DNA of 64,000 bases from Selaginella tamariscina (Eukaryota; Streptophyta; Lycopodiopsida; Selaginellales; Selaginellaceae). The DNA lies in the NCBI GenBank assembly GCA_003024785.1, contig PUQB01000037.1, forward strand, positions 654,443-718,442. Direction: 5' to 3'. Positions 21,324 through 34,720 of this stretch are shown here, in pieces. Both the position numbers and the translations under genes were made by a program. The notes under the pieces were generated by a model. That model ran no database searches. It was not told the DNA's origin and was given only the letters and a program-made list of their open reading frames with translations. Position 1 is the stretch's first letter, and each line of letters starts with the position of its first letter.

Positions 21324-23029
21324 ACATGTATAATGTACTTATCTTAATAAGATATTATCGAGTTTTATAGGAAACCATTTTAAGTTTTAATTGCACACTT
21401 GTAAAACAAAAGTTTTGTCAATTTTGTCACCATTGTTGTACAGTGCAAAGGCGTGGGGCCTTGTAAGATAGGATATAGGCTGGAACATCTTCAAAAGCAA
21501 TTTCGTAAGCAACCCAATATAAAATGATGTTGTTTGGTACCTTCTCAAATATGTACATACATGGCACCGAGTGATTCAATGTCTCGTTACGAAACGACAC
21601 CAACTTAACAACAAGATGGTTTTAGTTTCTTTCTCAATCAAAATCAAAGCAAAGGTGTATTTTTAATAAATATATTAATTAAATTTATTTATAATTCACA
21701 ATTCATAAGAATAAACACATGTACTCAATATTTTAATTAAAAAAATAACTTTTCATTGTTATTTTCTTATATAGAATAATTAATTATAGTTTACTAGTGT
21801 CTCTCTTTATATATATATATACATATATATATTATACACAAGCATGTGAGTGTGTTGAGAGAAAGAGAGAGATCTTTCAGTTATTACATACTTATATATA
21901 TAATATTATATGTATAAATATAATATATAATTATATTCTCACATACATATATATGTATGTTATTTATATATTATTTATTTTTATTTATTGATTATACTTA
22001 TAAATTTTTTTTTCATATATGTCATTTATGTTATATAAAAAAGAATCTTTAGATATCTACATATTATTTGTAATAACTTATGTTCTTTCTGCAAAATAAA
22101 TATATAAAATAATGTGTGTCTATATATATATATAATATATCGTACATTTATGTTCGCTAAAATTTTAATTTATCCGTTTTTCATTAATTTTTTTTTAAAC
22201 TAAAAAAAGTAAAACCTAATTTCATTAATTTCGATACACATGTCATTCAATTATACTCGATAACCATACAACCAGACAAAATTGCTTAGTTATTTGATTA
22301 CCACCGAAATTATTAGTAGGCATGACATAAATTATAAATTATAAATAAAACCTGTAAAAAATTTAATCCATAATAAAATAAATAATTTCTTTTATTTGAA
22401 TTGATTGAGACAATTAACCACCGCTACTGGAAAGTGAATAGTGAATGGAAAGTCATGGTTTCATCAACAATAAACAAATATATCATGACAAAAAAATAAT
22501 TATTATATATATGATATAAACAATTTAAATTACTATACATGAGGCTCTAATATAACTTACTCGTCTCTATATTATAAAATATAATGCATTCTAAAGCACG
22601 CATACATACACATATATGCATGTATAATTCATGATCTGTAATAATTTTAAATATGTAAATTGTTTTTAGTTTAATTAGCTCTATTTACAATACAATTTGA
22701 TAACTATACTAATACCTTGTATATAATTAAATACATTATAGTGAGTTGGTGCTCCCGACAAAATTAATATATTGACTGGTATGTTGAACAAGAACACATA
22801 ATCTGCTAAAATAATCCAATGGTGATTACTTGCTGATTAACTAAATGTTACTTAATCTGATTATTATAAGCAATACTCATAGCAGTCATTTAGTACGTAT
22901 ATATGCATAGCATTTCTTGTGTTTACATACATGTCATGTTTATTGTATGGAATTTCCTATAATAAAATACGTAAGTAATGCTCACTTATTCTTGCATACA
23001 AATAGCAAACAAAATTCAACTCACCAAAC
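21324..23029. repeat. Inverted partial module between the MULE and MTV1
   Basis: This is the reverse complement, in order, of sequence from about 33,420 back to 31,740 in unit 1 and of the matching parts of units 2 and 3. It is AT-rich with no gene. It is contiguous with the 3' end of MTV1, so MTV1's own downstream DNA belongs to the amplified module. Confidence 0.72.
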
Positions 23030-25028
23030 TTATTTCTTCACAGTCCTTGCAGCCGCCACATGGTCCTGCCAAAACCAATTATAATCAACACACACACACA
23101 CATTCCACATATAGTATGTGTGTACACACACACACACACATATATATTACCGATATAAAGTCGAAAGCTTTAGTTTTCTCCTCCATTTTCTGGTTAGTTG
23201 ACGTTGCTGCGTATGGATTTCCAGAAAAATCGAACCCGTCCATACCCCCTGTATTAAACCCCCCTGTACATAATTAAATAGTCAATAAGCACATCTCCAT
23301 ATCAAGTGCATGTGTGATTGATTGACCTATTAAAACATGTATGTTTGTATATATTCCGACTTTATATTACCACATACAACATGCAAATATACATATATTA
23401 TACACTCAGAGACATACATTACTAATTCTGTAAGTAAATACAAATTTAAAGTGGGCGCATGAACGAACACAGAAGCATTATATAACTCAAAAGGTTTCCT
23501 ACGGAATTATAATACAAAAACACACATAACTACGCCGTACGGCTACACCAGCCATATAGCTTAAACAGTACTATGCATGCCTATGCGTTTGAAAAGTAAG
23601 AGACTAACGTACATATATGTCTATATCTATAAACATATTCATATAATAATACATGAATTATTATAAAGTTCATTACCTGAGGGAGAGGGATTAACCCCAG
23701 GGTAGCCTTGCGAAACTGCTTGTTGTAGAAAGAAAGCCGATTGTAAAGCTCCAGATGAAAGCAAAACCGGGTTTATATACAACATCTGCTGTTGAAAATT
23801 CGGGTGAGCAGACTGCTGCCAAGCGTTTAAGCCACCGTTGACCGCTGGATTTGACTGTTGCCAGGAATTGAGACCCACATTGACTGCTTGGGTACTCCCC
23901 TTTACTGCCTGAGTTGACTGCTGCCAGGAGTTAAGACCACCGTTGACAGGCATTTGGAAAGTGTTAAGTCCACCATTCACTGGATGTTGGAAAGAATTCA
24001 GACCAACATTGACAGGCTCCTTCGATTGCAACAAGGAGTCTAGACTGCTGTTGACTGGATTGACCGGCCCGCTCTTAAATTGCTGAAGCAGAGAATCTGA
24101 AAATGAATTAAAATTAACATAAAAACAAAGGCAGGCAGTCTATGGATAGCAGTACACATATAGTTAGTGCGTGCGTGCGAGACAGCTATGTTCCTTCTAC
24201 ACCGATAAATACCTTGTGCCGAGGAAGAGGACGTGGGTACCACGTTGGATTCCAAGGATCCTAGCAAGGATGAGGTGTCTGCCAAGTTTGATTTTAGAGA
24301 TGCCACGTTGGACTCAAAGGATCCTAGTAAATCGTTTAGATTTGAAGCTTGTTTAGGTGGTTCTTCCACAATGCTGAGGCCTTCAAAAAGGCTGCTTGTT
24401 CCATTAACACTAGATTGCACAGACATGCCAGCAAATGGATCCCCTGAAAATAGATTAAAACATCATAACTAAATGTGCTTTGGTGTACTTTATTAAACAT
24501 ATAATCTTATACGACTATGTGCCTCAGAGAGAGAGAGAGAGAGAGAGAGTCCAGCGTACTTTAACTGGAAACATAATACATAAACACAGATGATTATGCG
24601 CACACACACACACATTAGAAGGATATAAGTAATGACTTACCTTCTTGAATATGTACATCGTCATGGCTCGTCGTAGAAGGCTCGGATAACTCATGCAGTA
24701 AATCAAAATCAGAATTTGACTGTGGAGTTGTATTGTCACCAGCACCCGCGTCGATTAAGTCAGGTAGATCCATTTGTTCTACTTTTTTAGCGTGCAGTTT
24801 ACCTCTGTCTTCGTCCTGTGAGCCTTGGAGCATGCTCAAAACCTGCGTAACACACATTTTGTAAACTTCGATACATGTGTACGAACTGCTCATCAACAAA
24901 GTACTTACAGAACTATATATATGAAGAACAACAAGTTTACATATCTGTATGCAGCAAGAAGCTGCTATCAACTTTGTCACTGGAATTCCACTACAATGTA
25001 TCTCCACACACACCACACACACACACAC

Positions 25029-25070
<42 letters not shown>

Positions 25071-27292
25071 CCAGAACATCCCTATGTATCTATTACATCA
25101 AAACTGTATCTACACAATTTACACATAAAGGAGGAATACCTTCTTTGCTTTGTCACGTAGAGAAGACTGTGGGATTCGGTGCACTCAACAATGGAAGCAG
25201 TGTCCTCCTCAAAACGTTGTGCAATTTCTCCAAATGCCTTAACACTCCTCTCCCGCAAAATCCCCTCTAGAAAACACAAGGCCTTCAAGCGAACCTAACT
25301 TGAGAACACGCCAATCAGTAAGCCATATAACCCAACGTAGAAATACGTGACATATACCTCTCATTAGGAAAAAGTATATGGTATGCATATATATAATAAT
25401 AGCTCATTGTAAGCATAACTGGCATGTTTCCAGAACGCGGCGTGTGTGAACACAAACACAATACACGAATACGTTACATGCATAGTTACATATAAACAAT
25501 AACTATCCCACTGTAAGTGGTCGCACAAATATAATAAGACATATATTTGAGATATATTATTGCATTACAAAACATAATGGTACCTGCCAAGAGTGAGCCT
25601 GGAGCTTATGCTCAAAAGCATGATGCATGTTAACAGGTTTAGCTTCTGTGCAGCCAATAAAAACGCTTGTACGGACTCACGGCTGGGCTGGAGCCGTACA
25701 CCTCCCGCAGGAGTCAAGGAACCCAAAAGCTTCTCTTCTGCCCCGTCGGTACTTGCTTCATCCGCGGTGTCCGACCTCGGTGAGGTCGGATCAGGTATAC
25801 TCGGTATATTCGGCTGTGTCTCGTAAGACGGTTCTTCGTAATTATCTGTAAATACACGTAGACGTGAATACAAGCATATGCATATAATACAATGTACAGA
25901 AAACACCTACGAGGAGATGCTATTTACATTCCTATTTAGGCATATGTAATATTTATACCTACGTGCGTATATCTATCGTATATTATCCTATACGATATTA
26001 TGACGATGTATATGTGTTACAAATATATGACCAGCAGAGGTATGTCTGTATCTACGAGCAAATGCATTTTATTACAGGCACATCTATAACACATAAGACA
26101 CATACACAAGATATCTAGATTCTTCTCTAATTATTCGTGTATATCTAGGTGCAAATATCTATTTATACATACAACTAGAACACAGGTAGGCATACGTATA
26201 CAAGAATCTGAAGATACACATTATACATTTAGTAAACAAATGTAGATAATATGCTTATATGACCATATACCACAGATGAATAATCGAATGCTGTCCGTTC
26301 ATACATATATATAATTACCTCTGTAATCTCTGTAAGGATCTCTGTAATAATTATCCCGTTCAGATACGGACCTTCGGAAGTTAGGAGCTTCGTAGCTTCC
26401 ACTTGAACTCTTACTAATCCCGTTGTTACCGAAGTGGTGACCATAATGATTACTAATCACGTGTAAACCTTGCTTGATGGAAGCCGTGCCCATATCAACA
26501 ACTTCACCTAGAAGTGTCTTCTTCTCCGGAACTCTCGATCGAGGATCATAATTGCTACTACCGAATCCTTCCATCTTCTTACGTGTTTCTTCAGTTGCAG
26601 GTGTCTGTTACTATACTCATAAGAACTCATACACCTATAAACACAATAACAAGTTATAGATATATATAGATATACATACCTCAGAAGCGAAGATTGCAGT
26701 GATGGTCTCGCGTGCAGTCTCACGAACGGCTTTGTTCAGACTATCTCCTCGCAAAGGATCCGGTGTACCTTGGTAATGAAACGTGTCAATACATATAGTC
26801 ATATTGTGTGTGTGTACATTATACAAGATAGAAATCTAGAAATGATTTAGTAGATACCTTGATAGTGGAATAACTGCCGAATTGCTGCAGATTGTCTCTG
26901 AATTTCTCTCTTAAACTCTGTACCGGATTTCCCCACTATGAATTTAATCAATCTCAAGGTCTGTACCATCAAGGCATAAACTTGTAAGACACAGACAACA
27001 TACACATAGAATGTTATATGTATGCATGGAGATAAGAATATAAATATCATAATATAAAATATTGTTTAGTTCGTATTATATGTACCTTATGTTTAACCAA
27101 GGGACTCTTGTTCTCCAATCGTTTGAAGACATATTCAACCATTTCATGAACGATATCATGTGAGGAAGCCTTAAGAACCGAGCTGATCTCGTCCAGTTTG
27201 TACACTGGCGCTACTTTATCATCATCGGTCGTAACTCCATCGATCAACCTAGTCCTCCTGTATGCCTCTACCGCTTTCCTACTGGATTCCAT
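23030..27292 (-). CDS. MTV1: MTV1-like ENTH-domain clathrin adaptor
   Basis: This is the plant homolog of tepsin, an epsin-type adaptor that works with clathrin at the trans-Golgi in vacuolar cargo transport. Eleven exons can be read. ENTH: 27,086-27,292 (MESSRKAVEAYRRTRLID), 26,858-26,960 (TLRLIKFIVGKSG), 26,680-26,768 (TPDPLRGDSLNKAVRET). A linker exon lies at 26,319-26,604. A VHS-like middle follows in 25,578-25,845 and about 25,155-25,295 (VRLKALCFLEGILRER). The tail contains DLPDLIDAG, two LLGS-ESNV repeats (24,214-24,448) and five to six PVNGGLNSWQQ-like repeats (23,680-24,098). It ends with AFDFIS joined to DHVAAARTVKK, stop at 23,030-23,032. Introns are about 80-470 bp, some with microsatellites. 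Two apparent one-base losses shift the frame, near 25,638 and 25,180, both beside short C runs. They may be assembly errors or signs of decay. Confidence 0.88.
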
Positions 27293-27660
27293 TCTAATCG
27301 CGATTATGCGGACAAACCCACGATTTTACAAAAACCTACAAAATCCACGATTTTGCAGAAATATATCTAAAAAGCCCGTGATCTCGTGATTTCTTGCAAT
27401 CTATGTAAACACCTTCTAAAACCTGTGATTTCTATACGAATACGCAAATCTATCTACAAAAACCTGTGATTTCTTCACAAAATCTGCAATTTCTCACAGA
27501 AGCTGCAATTTCTTACAGAGAAGTGGCTGTATGATCAGAAGCGTCGCTCCTGGCGCAGCGGTCGAGATCCGCCCAGCTCCTGTTGCAAACCCTAAACACC
27601 GCCATAGCCAGATCACATGCTCATTACAAACACGTCATCTTTAATTTCGTACAGAATATA
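27293..27660 (-). promoter_or_regulatory. 5' leader and promoter region of MTV1
   Basis: Upstream of the MTV1 start are several short repeats of the type CTGTGATTTCTTC/CTGCAATTTCT (27,320-27,525). A GC-rich stretch with AAACCCTAAAC follows (27,540-27,605); this resembles the telo-box motif often seen near plant housekeeping promoters. The transcription start was not determined. Confidence 0.35.
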
Positions 27661-28800
27661 CCTTATAAAGGTTAATGATAAATTATGTTAATAATTTGTT
27701 ATTTAAGTTAACAAGCTCCACATATTGTATATCTAATTTGAATATATATATCAATGTATATGTATCTTACCTTGAAATTAAAATATTTTGGTTTCATATA
27801 GTTTCTTAAAGAAGATTTATATACATATACTATACTTGAAACAATAATTAAAATGAACACACAGAACACGTGGTAAATACAATTTAAAACATCCAATTAA
27901 AGCATGTTTTTAGCATATTTTAATATTCTTAGTACATTTAAATCATTAATATTATTATTTTTATATAAAGTTTAAGAATAAATTTATGGCAATATTCTTA
28001 AAATATATTGTATCACGGGTATGACTTTAAACATATAAATGATTATTAAAAAATATATAATTTACAATTACCGTTGTTAAATTTGCCATTAATTAAATTT
28101 ATCCTTGACAGTATTTATTATGTTTTTTAAAATAATTAAATACATTATTTTAATATTATAACATACGTATACAATCTGCACCGTCAGATAGGGTCAAAAT
28201 GTATGTGTGTATATATATATCAGGAAATCAAAAAGCGATGTACCAAATTTACATTATAAACATACATGGCTTATGTGTGTGTGTGTGTGTGTGCGTGCGT
28301 GCTAAGGAAGTTAAATTATATAGGTTTATATAAAGTTTATAAAATTTATGATAATTATAGAATAAATTCTTCATATATATAAATTTATATGAGTTTGTTG
28401 AAATATGAATTTATACTATAATTATCTATGAGTGTTTTTAAAATAATAAATAACGTTTATAATAAGACAATTATTCAAATAATTAATAAACTAGTGTAAG
28501 AGTACAACACAGAATTGTATAAGCCGTAGATTCTAAAAAATCTTAGTCATGGATTATAACATTGTATATATACACCACCTCATTTAAGAATATTAAGAAG
28601 TACATAATCATACACACACACACACACACGCACACGCACACACACACACACATGCTAAATACGACAATGGAATGTAGTATAACACACACACACACACGTG
28701 CATCAAAAATTATGCGTTTTTAAACCTGTACCCGCACGCTTTGCGGAAACTGTATTATACACCCTGGACCGTATACCAGTACCCTGTACACCCCAGCGAG
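27661..28800. other. AT-rich DNA with CA/TG tracts; start of duplicated unit 1
   Basis: From about 27,930 this matches 39,320 onward. CA tracts at 28,612-28,650 and 28,683-28,698 and a TG tract at 28,275-28,302 are present. No gene is seen. Confidence 0.6.
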
Positions 28801-28814
28801 CTTTTTACATTCCC

Positions 28815-29138
28815 ATTTGAGCCCTTTCCCATCTTTTTATTTTAGATCCCAAAGAATCTACATGAGGAATATTCAAAGAATTTAGTTCAGGAATATTCCG
28901 AGTTCTGAATGCTTCTGCAGCAATCTGAAATTCTGATCTCGTTGTACCATTAAATCTGCTTGTTGTCGACGAATCTACACATACACGTAGTACATCAGCT
29001 TAATACGTGTGTGCGTGCGTATGCATAATATATATATATATATATAATACATATTTAAACAGAATACGAATATATACATAATCTCTGTAGATGCGCGTTA
29101 GTATAAATAGAGATATATAATGCATTATATGTATATTA

Positions 29139-29213
<75 letters not shown>

Positions 29214-29378
29214 TACATAGTCCCTTTGCAGATGAATCCACTCCATTATGGCTTAACTTCGAGCTTTCCTCTTCATTGTTCGACCCACGTATCCTATGCT
29301 CTGTTGCATTATTCCTTCATTTTGAAAAACCCGTTAAGCACACACAACACATTCACACGCACATGTATATGTATATTG

Positions 29379-29420
<42 letters not shown>

Positions 29421-29436
29421 TGCACATGTATATGTA

Positions 29437-29508
<72 letters not shown>

Positions 29509-31064
29509 ACATGCAATGGACTGCCCATGGAAGATGCTCCGCCAGATCCTGAGGATATTCCTCGTCATCAGAGCTCTCATTTGGTGAGCAATATATTCTC
29601 TTCGAGCATTCCTCATTTGGTGAATAGTATATTTTCTTAGAAGACTCCAGCACCATCTTCTATATGTACGAGCTTAACATACCCATAGATACATGTATAT
29701 ACATGCATATATACATACATTTACCTACACATATACGTATATAAATGCATACACAATGATAAATACATGTATATATCCGTAGGCCACATGTATGAATATT
29801 ATACGTACATCACATACTTGCATGTAAGTGGTATGTGCATGTAAATACATAATATATAAACACGTCTAGACAATTATATACTTACAGTTTCTGGCATTTT
29901 TTGTAAGGATTTTTGATCTGGGGAAGCGGGAATATCCTTTGTAAGGTCTATAGAGTGAAGATCATCTTCAGGTTCTTCATTTTTACGAAGAGATATATCT
30001 GAGTTGGGTTTAGATCGCTCTCTAATAAAAATAACACACATTAACACACACACAAACACACACGTTCATATACAATAATAGTGAATAATACCAAGTATTA
30101 ATTTTATATACATACATTTTGAATAGTACACGCACATGAATATGTTGTGTTATCATCCATTCCAACTATTCTAATATGATAATTTATCCCTTAAATGATA
30201 GATATGATTTCTATACATACACACTTAAGTATGAGCATATATATTATGCAGCTGAGACAGTGTTAACGTCACATGACATATTATATACATTGAGCGAACA
30301 TATAGAATAAGAATATCGTATAAGAACACACACACACACACACACACACAGTATGTGTGCACATGTTATATATATGTATGTGAAGGTATGTTAATTATAT
30401 ACCTTAGAATCACAGTATCAACAGCAGCCCTTAAGGTTTCTGCTTCACCAATATCCTTACGTTGGCTGGCATAATCTCCATCGTCCATCACTCTCCTTCT
30501 AAACTTCAGAAAATCCTCAAGTTTCCCCTTAAGTTCCTCTAATTTCTCCATTTTCGTGTTTAGTTCATCCCTATAAATAGTTATCAACACGTGTATACGT
30601 GTATATGTACTGTGTCTATTGTGTATACGTAATGTCGTCTCATAAATGTGTGTGCATGTAGCGTACCTATTGTGCATGTTTGATATGTATATATGTCAAT
30701 GTTTATACATGGTGGGTGTGCGTGTGTGAATACATGCGAACACACGTGTGTTTGTGGTGTGGAAGGAGAATGTGTCTATATGTATATAAACACATATTAG
30801 TGTATATCACGTAGTGGATATAGTACATTGATGCATTGTTGTCTCTATGTGAACACATCATGCATCCATACATGCACACATGTGTGTATGCAATGCGTAT
30901 GGATGGAAGGAGAATATACTTGGCCTCAGCGAGTTTCATATGTACTCGTTCCTCACGCCATACTTCGGCAGTTTTGTAACATTTTACGTTCTTCTTCTAC
31001 TTCCTGCTTTATTCTCTCAGACTCCCTCTTTAATTGCTCCACTTCAGCCTTATCCTCCCAATTT
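28815..31064 (-). pseudogene. BRANCHLESS TRICHOME / At5g41620-type coiled-coil gene, head missing
   Basis: These plant proteins are long coiled coils, some linked to trichome shape and microtubules. Exons on the minus strand run in order. About 30,930-31,064 has KAEVEQLKRESERIKQEV and, after a one-base insertion, AEVWREERVHMKLAEAK. About 30,403-30,574 has KLEELKGKLEDFLKFRR. 29,885-30,021 has EPEDDLHSIDL, the family signature. About 29,515-29,650 has YSPNEECSKR and DDEEYPQDL. About 29,230-29,330 and 28,815-28,975 (RTRNIPELNSLNIPHVDS) follow. The first exon seen is preceded by a TA run and then directly by the MTV1 tail copy, so the N-terminal half was cut off by the duplication. A frameshift and missing head make it a truncated pseudogene or a fragment of one. 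Confidence 0.65.
29330..29515. repeat. TC and CA microsatellite cluster
   Basis: Two TC/CT tracts and two CA tracts alternate (TC 29,378-29,399 and 29,438-29,484; CA 29,400-29,420 and 29,485-29,511). They lie in an intron of the coiled-coil gene. The open frames through them are repeat artefacts. Confidence 0.9.
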
Positions 31065-31067
31065 CTG

Positions 31068-31116
<49 letters not shown>

Positions 31117-31140
31117 GTGTGTGTGTGTTACGATGTATGA
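31065..31140. repeat. TA microsatellite at the breakpoint between coiled-coil gene and MTV1 tail copy
   Basis: An uninterrupted TA run of about 38 bases (31,070-31,108), followed by TG repeats, sits between the first readable exon of the minus-strand gene and the start of the duplicated MTV1 tail. It probably marks the junction. Confidence 0.7.
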
Positions 31141-31630
31141 AGCACATAGTTACTTTTCACACGCATAGGCATGCATAGTACTGTTTAAGCTATATGGGTG
31201 ATGTAGCCCTACGGCGTTGCTATGTGTGTTTTTTGTATTATAATTCCATAGGAAGCCTTTTGAGTTATATAATACTTCTGTGTTCTTTCATGCGCCCACT
31301 TTAAATTAGTAATGTATGTCTCTGAGTGTATAATAATTATATATATGTATATTTGCATGTTGCCAAATAAGTATGTGGTAATATAAAGTCATATACAGTG
31401 TGGAATATATACAAACATACATGTTTAATAGGTCAATCAATCATAATATGGAGATGTGGTTATTGACTATTTAATTATGTACAGGGGGGTTTAATATAGG
31501 GGGTATGGACGGGTTTGATTTTTTCTGGAAATCCATACGCCGCAACTTCAACTAACCAGAAAATGGAGGAGAAAACGAAAACTTTCGACTTTATATCGGT
31601 AATATAGATAGATAGATATATAGATATATA

Positions 31631-31678
<48 letters not shown>

Positions 31679-31800
31679 GATTTGGCAGGACCATGTGGCG
31701 GCTGCAAGGACTGTGAAGAAATAAGTTTGGTGAGTTGAATTTTGTTTGCTATTTGTATGCAAGAATAAGTGAGCATTACTTATGTATTTTATTATGGCAT
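31141..31800 (+). pseudogene. MTV1 3' end, duplicated copy 1
   Basis: Reverse complement of 22,960-23,600. It holds MTV1's penultimate exon (GGMDGFDF region, 31,485-31,600) and its last exon (DHVAAARTVKK, 31,688-31,723) with the intervening intron expanded by a TG run (31,632-31,677). One extra T after GFDF shifts the frame. It has no promoter or start. Confidence 0.8.
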
Positions 31801-33801
31801 ATGAGGAAATTCCATACAATAAACACTATGCACTTATTATTATTAATATTACATATGTATGTAAACAATTTATAATATCTACGTCTATGAGTATTAATTA
31901 TAATAATCAGATTAAGTAACATTTAGTTTTTCACCAATTAATCGCCATTGGATTATTTTAGCAGATTATGTGTTCTTGTTCAACATACCAGTCAATAATA
32001 CCGGTCAATGCATTAATATTGTCAACCCATTATAATGTATTTAATTATATACAGGTATTAGTATAATTATTAAATAGAGTTAATTAAACTAAAAACAATT
32101 TACATATTTAAAATTATTACAGATATCATGAATTATACATATATGTGTATGTATGCGAGCTTTAGAATGCATTATATTTTATAATATAGAGACTGAGTAA
32201 GTTTGTTTATTGTTGATACGTAAATTAGATTATGCCATTACTTTCCACTTATTATCATAATGCATAATGTCAAACTCAATTTTCTTAAAATAAAATATAA
32301 AATCATCGAATTAAACATAATAAGTATGATATATGTAAAACTTAATATTTAGATTATTGTTAATATATTAAGTGTTATAGAAACTAAATCTAAAATGAAA
32401 ATTAATTTAAACCATTAAAAAATTGTGAGTATATTATAATTATCATTATGTTGCTTTTAAATAGTATTATAGAATATTTTTATTATATATTTAATAATTA
32501 AATATTTATAAAAGTAATATTATCTCATTTTTTAACATATTCATACTTCAGTGGTAAACATATCTTTCATTCTAAGTAACACTTATCTTCACACATAATG
32601 AAATATATTAATATAAATCACATTGTAGGAATAATTAAATATTTCAACACAATAAAAAGTGTTTTAAATTCATTTAAAATGTTTAAAAAGAAAGTTAAGT
32701 TCCTCAAATGCAGTTTGTAGTTGTTTTAATGACATACAAAAGCTTCTAAATTGTATTGTTTTAATTAACTACATTATTTGCTAACATATTTTAAAAAGAA
32801 ATGAAAGCACATTAATTTATAATTATTAAAAATGTTAAAAACTCATTTATATATAAATGTTTGCAACATTATTCTAATTTGATTGAGTGATTTTTATCTA
32901 TTATAGTATTCAATTTTCTTTAAAAAATGATGTTTAACTTTAACTCAAGTGGTTATGCTACAATTATTTTCAATTTAAAATTTTAATTAAATCTATATTA
33001 TATACAGTATAAATTTAAATAGAACACATGAACACCTAATTCTCAATCTTGTATACAAAGTTAAAATACATTTTAAACATATTTTAAATCATTTCAAAAA
33101 TAATGTTTTTCACAAAATCAATCCCTAAAAAAACTTAAAGTTATAAATCTAATTAATATATTTATTAAAAAATGCAACCTTGCTTTTGTTTTAATTAAAT
33201 TTAAGCTAAAGCAATTAAAACCGTCTTGTTCCTGGTTGCTTACGGAATTGTTTTTAAGATGTTCCACCCTATATCCTATCCTACCGGCCCCGCGCCTTTG
33301 CATTATACAACAATGCTGACAAAATTAATAAAACTTTTCTTTTACAAGTGTGCAATTAAAATTTAAAATGGTTTCCTATAAAACTTAATAATATCTTGTT
33401 ATGATAAGTACATTATACATATATAAACATTGCGTACTTACATATATTGTTTCACCACTATAGTGAGTCAAACTACAGATAAATTTTGCAATTCATACCT
33501 TATGTATACGTGAGAACTTGCGATTTGTGTATGTCTTTGTAAACAATTTACATAATTAAGATGACATAAGAGTATTTCACATTTGAACCTGTTTTGAAAC
33601 TAAACAACGATTATTCCAAACGCCTGCAACCAAGTTTAAAACCGTGTGTATTAGTCTTGCACGCGGCATTCGGGCTGGATATGCTGCACTTATCCGTTAC
33701 CCAGCATGGGCACCATGACTGGTAACCGGAGGTTAAAAGAAACTAAAAACCAAAGAGAGCTATATATGAACTGCTATCATAACAAGAACAAGTGCTTTGC
33801 C
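31801..33801. repeat. AT-rich spacer of unit 1
   Basis: Matches 53,640-55,690 in unit 3 and, in pieces, 41,590-42,397 plus 47,521-47,950 in unit 2. The stretch at 33,335-33,365 (AAGTGTGCAATTAA) is the unoccupied target of the 5.1-kb element in unit 2. The stretch at 33,415-33,440 is the unoccupied target of the MULE. No gene is seen. Confidence 0.75.
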
Positions 33802-34134
33802 CTAAGGATGGTTGAGTTTATGGAGATGGAACTCGGCGCTTTCTTCTAGGACGATGTTCACTTTGGAGTAGACTTTAAAGTCTTCTGAATCAACATGAAG
33901 CTCTTGTTCGATCTTCCATTTGTCCGATCCATCTCCCTTTGAGGACCAGAACTGCAATCCTCCAGTAAGTTCCCTCTGCAGCAACGTTGACGCGCATCTT
34001 TCCTTGTTGTTTAGGTTGCAGCTCGAGCCTCACACAACCAAACACATCTCGATCCTTGTTTCTTAGTACAATGAACCTCTCAGTGCAATTAGTAATGGAC
34101 ACTTCCTTTGCACCTGAATTACAAGCAGCAAGAC
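33802..34134 (-). pseudogene. NCTERF-family type A, unit 1
   Basis: The N-terminal part (MSCCL) runs into a stop because about 17 bases between it and the SGAKEV part are missing. An extra base near 33,938 (CTCAAAGGGAG for CTCAAGGGAG) shifts the frame after VLVLKG. The rest of the core (SIEQELH equivalent and SEDFKVYSKVNIV) is recognisable in the next frame, and the tail is HLHKLNHP. All three units carry the N-terminal deletion, so it predates the unit amplification. Confidence 0.72.
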
Positions 34135-34720
34135 ATGAATCTTATCAAATATAGAAGATGGAAAACAAGTGTAAATATGCCGTGTTCACCGGTCCGAATG
34201 GAATGGTGAGCAATGAAATGCTGCTGGATCGTCATTAAGCATGTCATACGCAGCTTGTTAGCCTAGAGCGGACATTGAAAAAGAAGGATTGGATTTCTTC
34301 CTTAGTCGACTTAGATACCCAAAAGAATTTGAGGAAAGCCCTTCTTTATATGAACACCTGCGATTCCCTTGGTACATACCCTGCCGAAAACTCAATGGCA
34401 TCGGCCTGTCGTCCTGCCGCACAATCTATACATCGGCCTCCGTCCCGGTTCCCCTGCCGCACAACCCATGCACCGCTCCGCTGCCTTGGCGGCTGATGGG
34501 GCCAGGAAGACTGTCACGCGGGTGGTGTTACAGATGATTACAAGATCGTTTTCCCAATACGTCTGTATAAATACAAGAATATACGGTCGTTTTCAAAGAC
34601 ATTTTTTCAGCCACTTCTCCACTCCACGCGTCTCGCGTTCAAAATTCGGAGTTACATCATTCACGTTGTAATAGGGTTCTTATCGGTCCCAGGTCGGACT
34701 AACCACATTTATATATATTT
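34135..34720 (-). promoter_or_regulatory. Upstream block of the type A NCTERF gene, unit 1
   Basis: A GC-rich block (34,370-34,540) is shared at 98% or so by eye with 48,530-48,680 and 56,260-56,420. It is related to the block upstream of the type B genes (for example 37,860-38,030). Plus-strand open frames through it (MASACRPAAQS) have no ATG start and differ between copies, so I treat the block as promoter/leader DNA of the minus-strand gene. Confidence 0.4.

Noticed and set aside
28855-28905. AATATTC boxes that look like another MULE terminus
   Set aside because: They fall in a readable exon of the coiled-coil gene (RNIPELNSLNIPHV) and have no inverted partner or target duplication.
29226-29616. 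Open frames of about 100 codons on both strands
   Set aside because: They are produced by TC and CA microsatellites (LSLSLSLS, HTHTHTHT) and lie in an intron.
31485-31723. MTV1 tail copies as small genes
   Set aside because: They begin inside an intron-exon border, have no start and are explained by segmental duplication.
34275-34671. Plus-strand frames with MASACRPAAQS, found in three units
   Set aside because: No ATG start in frame at the beginning, frames differ in length between units, and the block lies upstream of the minus-strand NCTERF gene, so it is more likely leader or promoter DNA.
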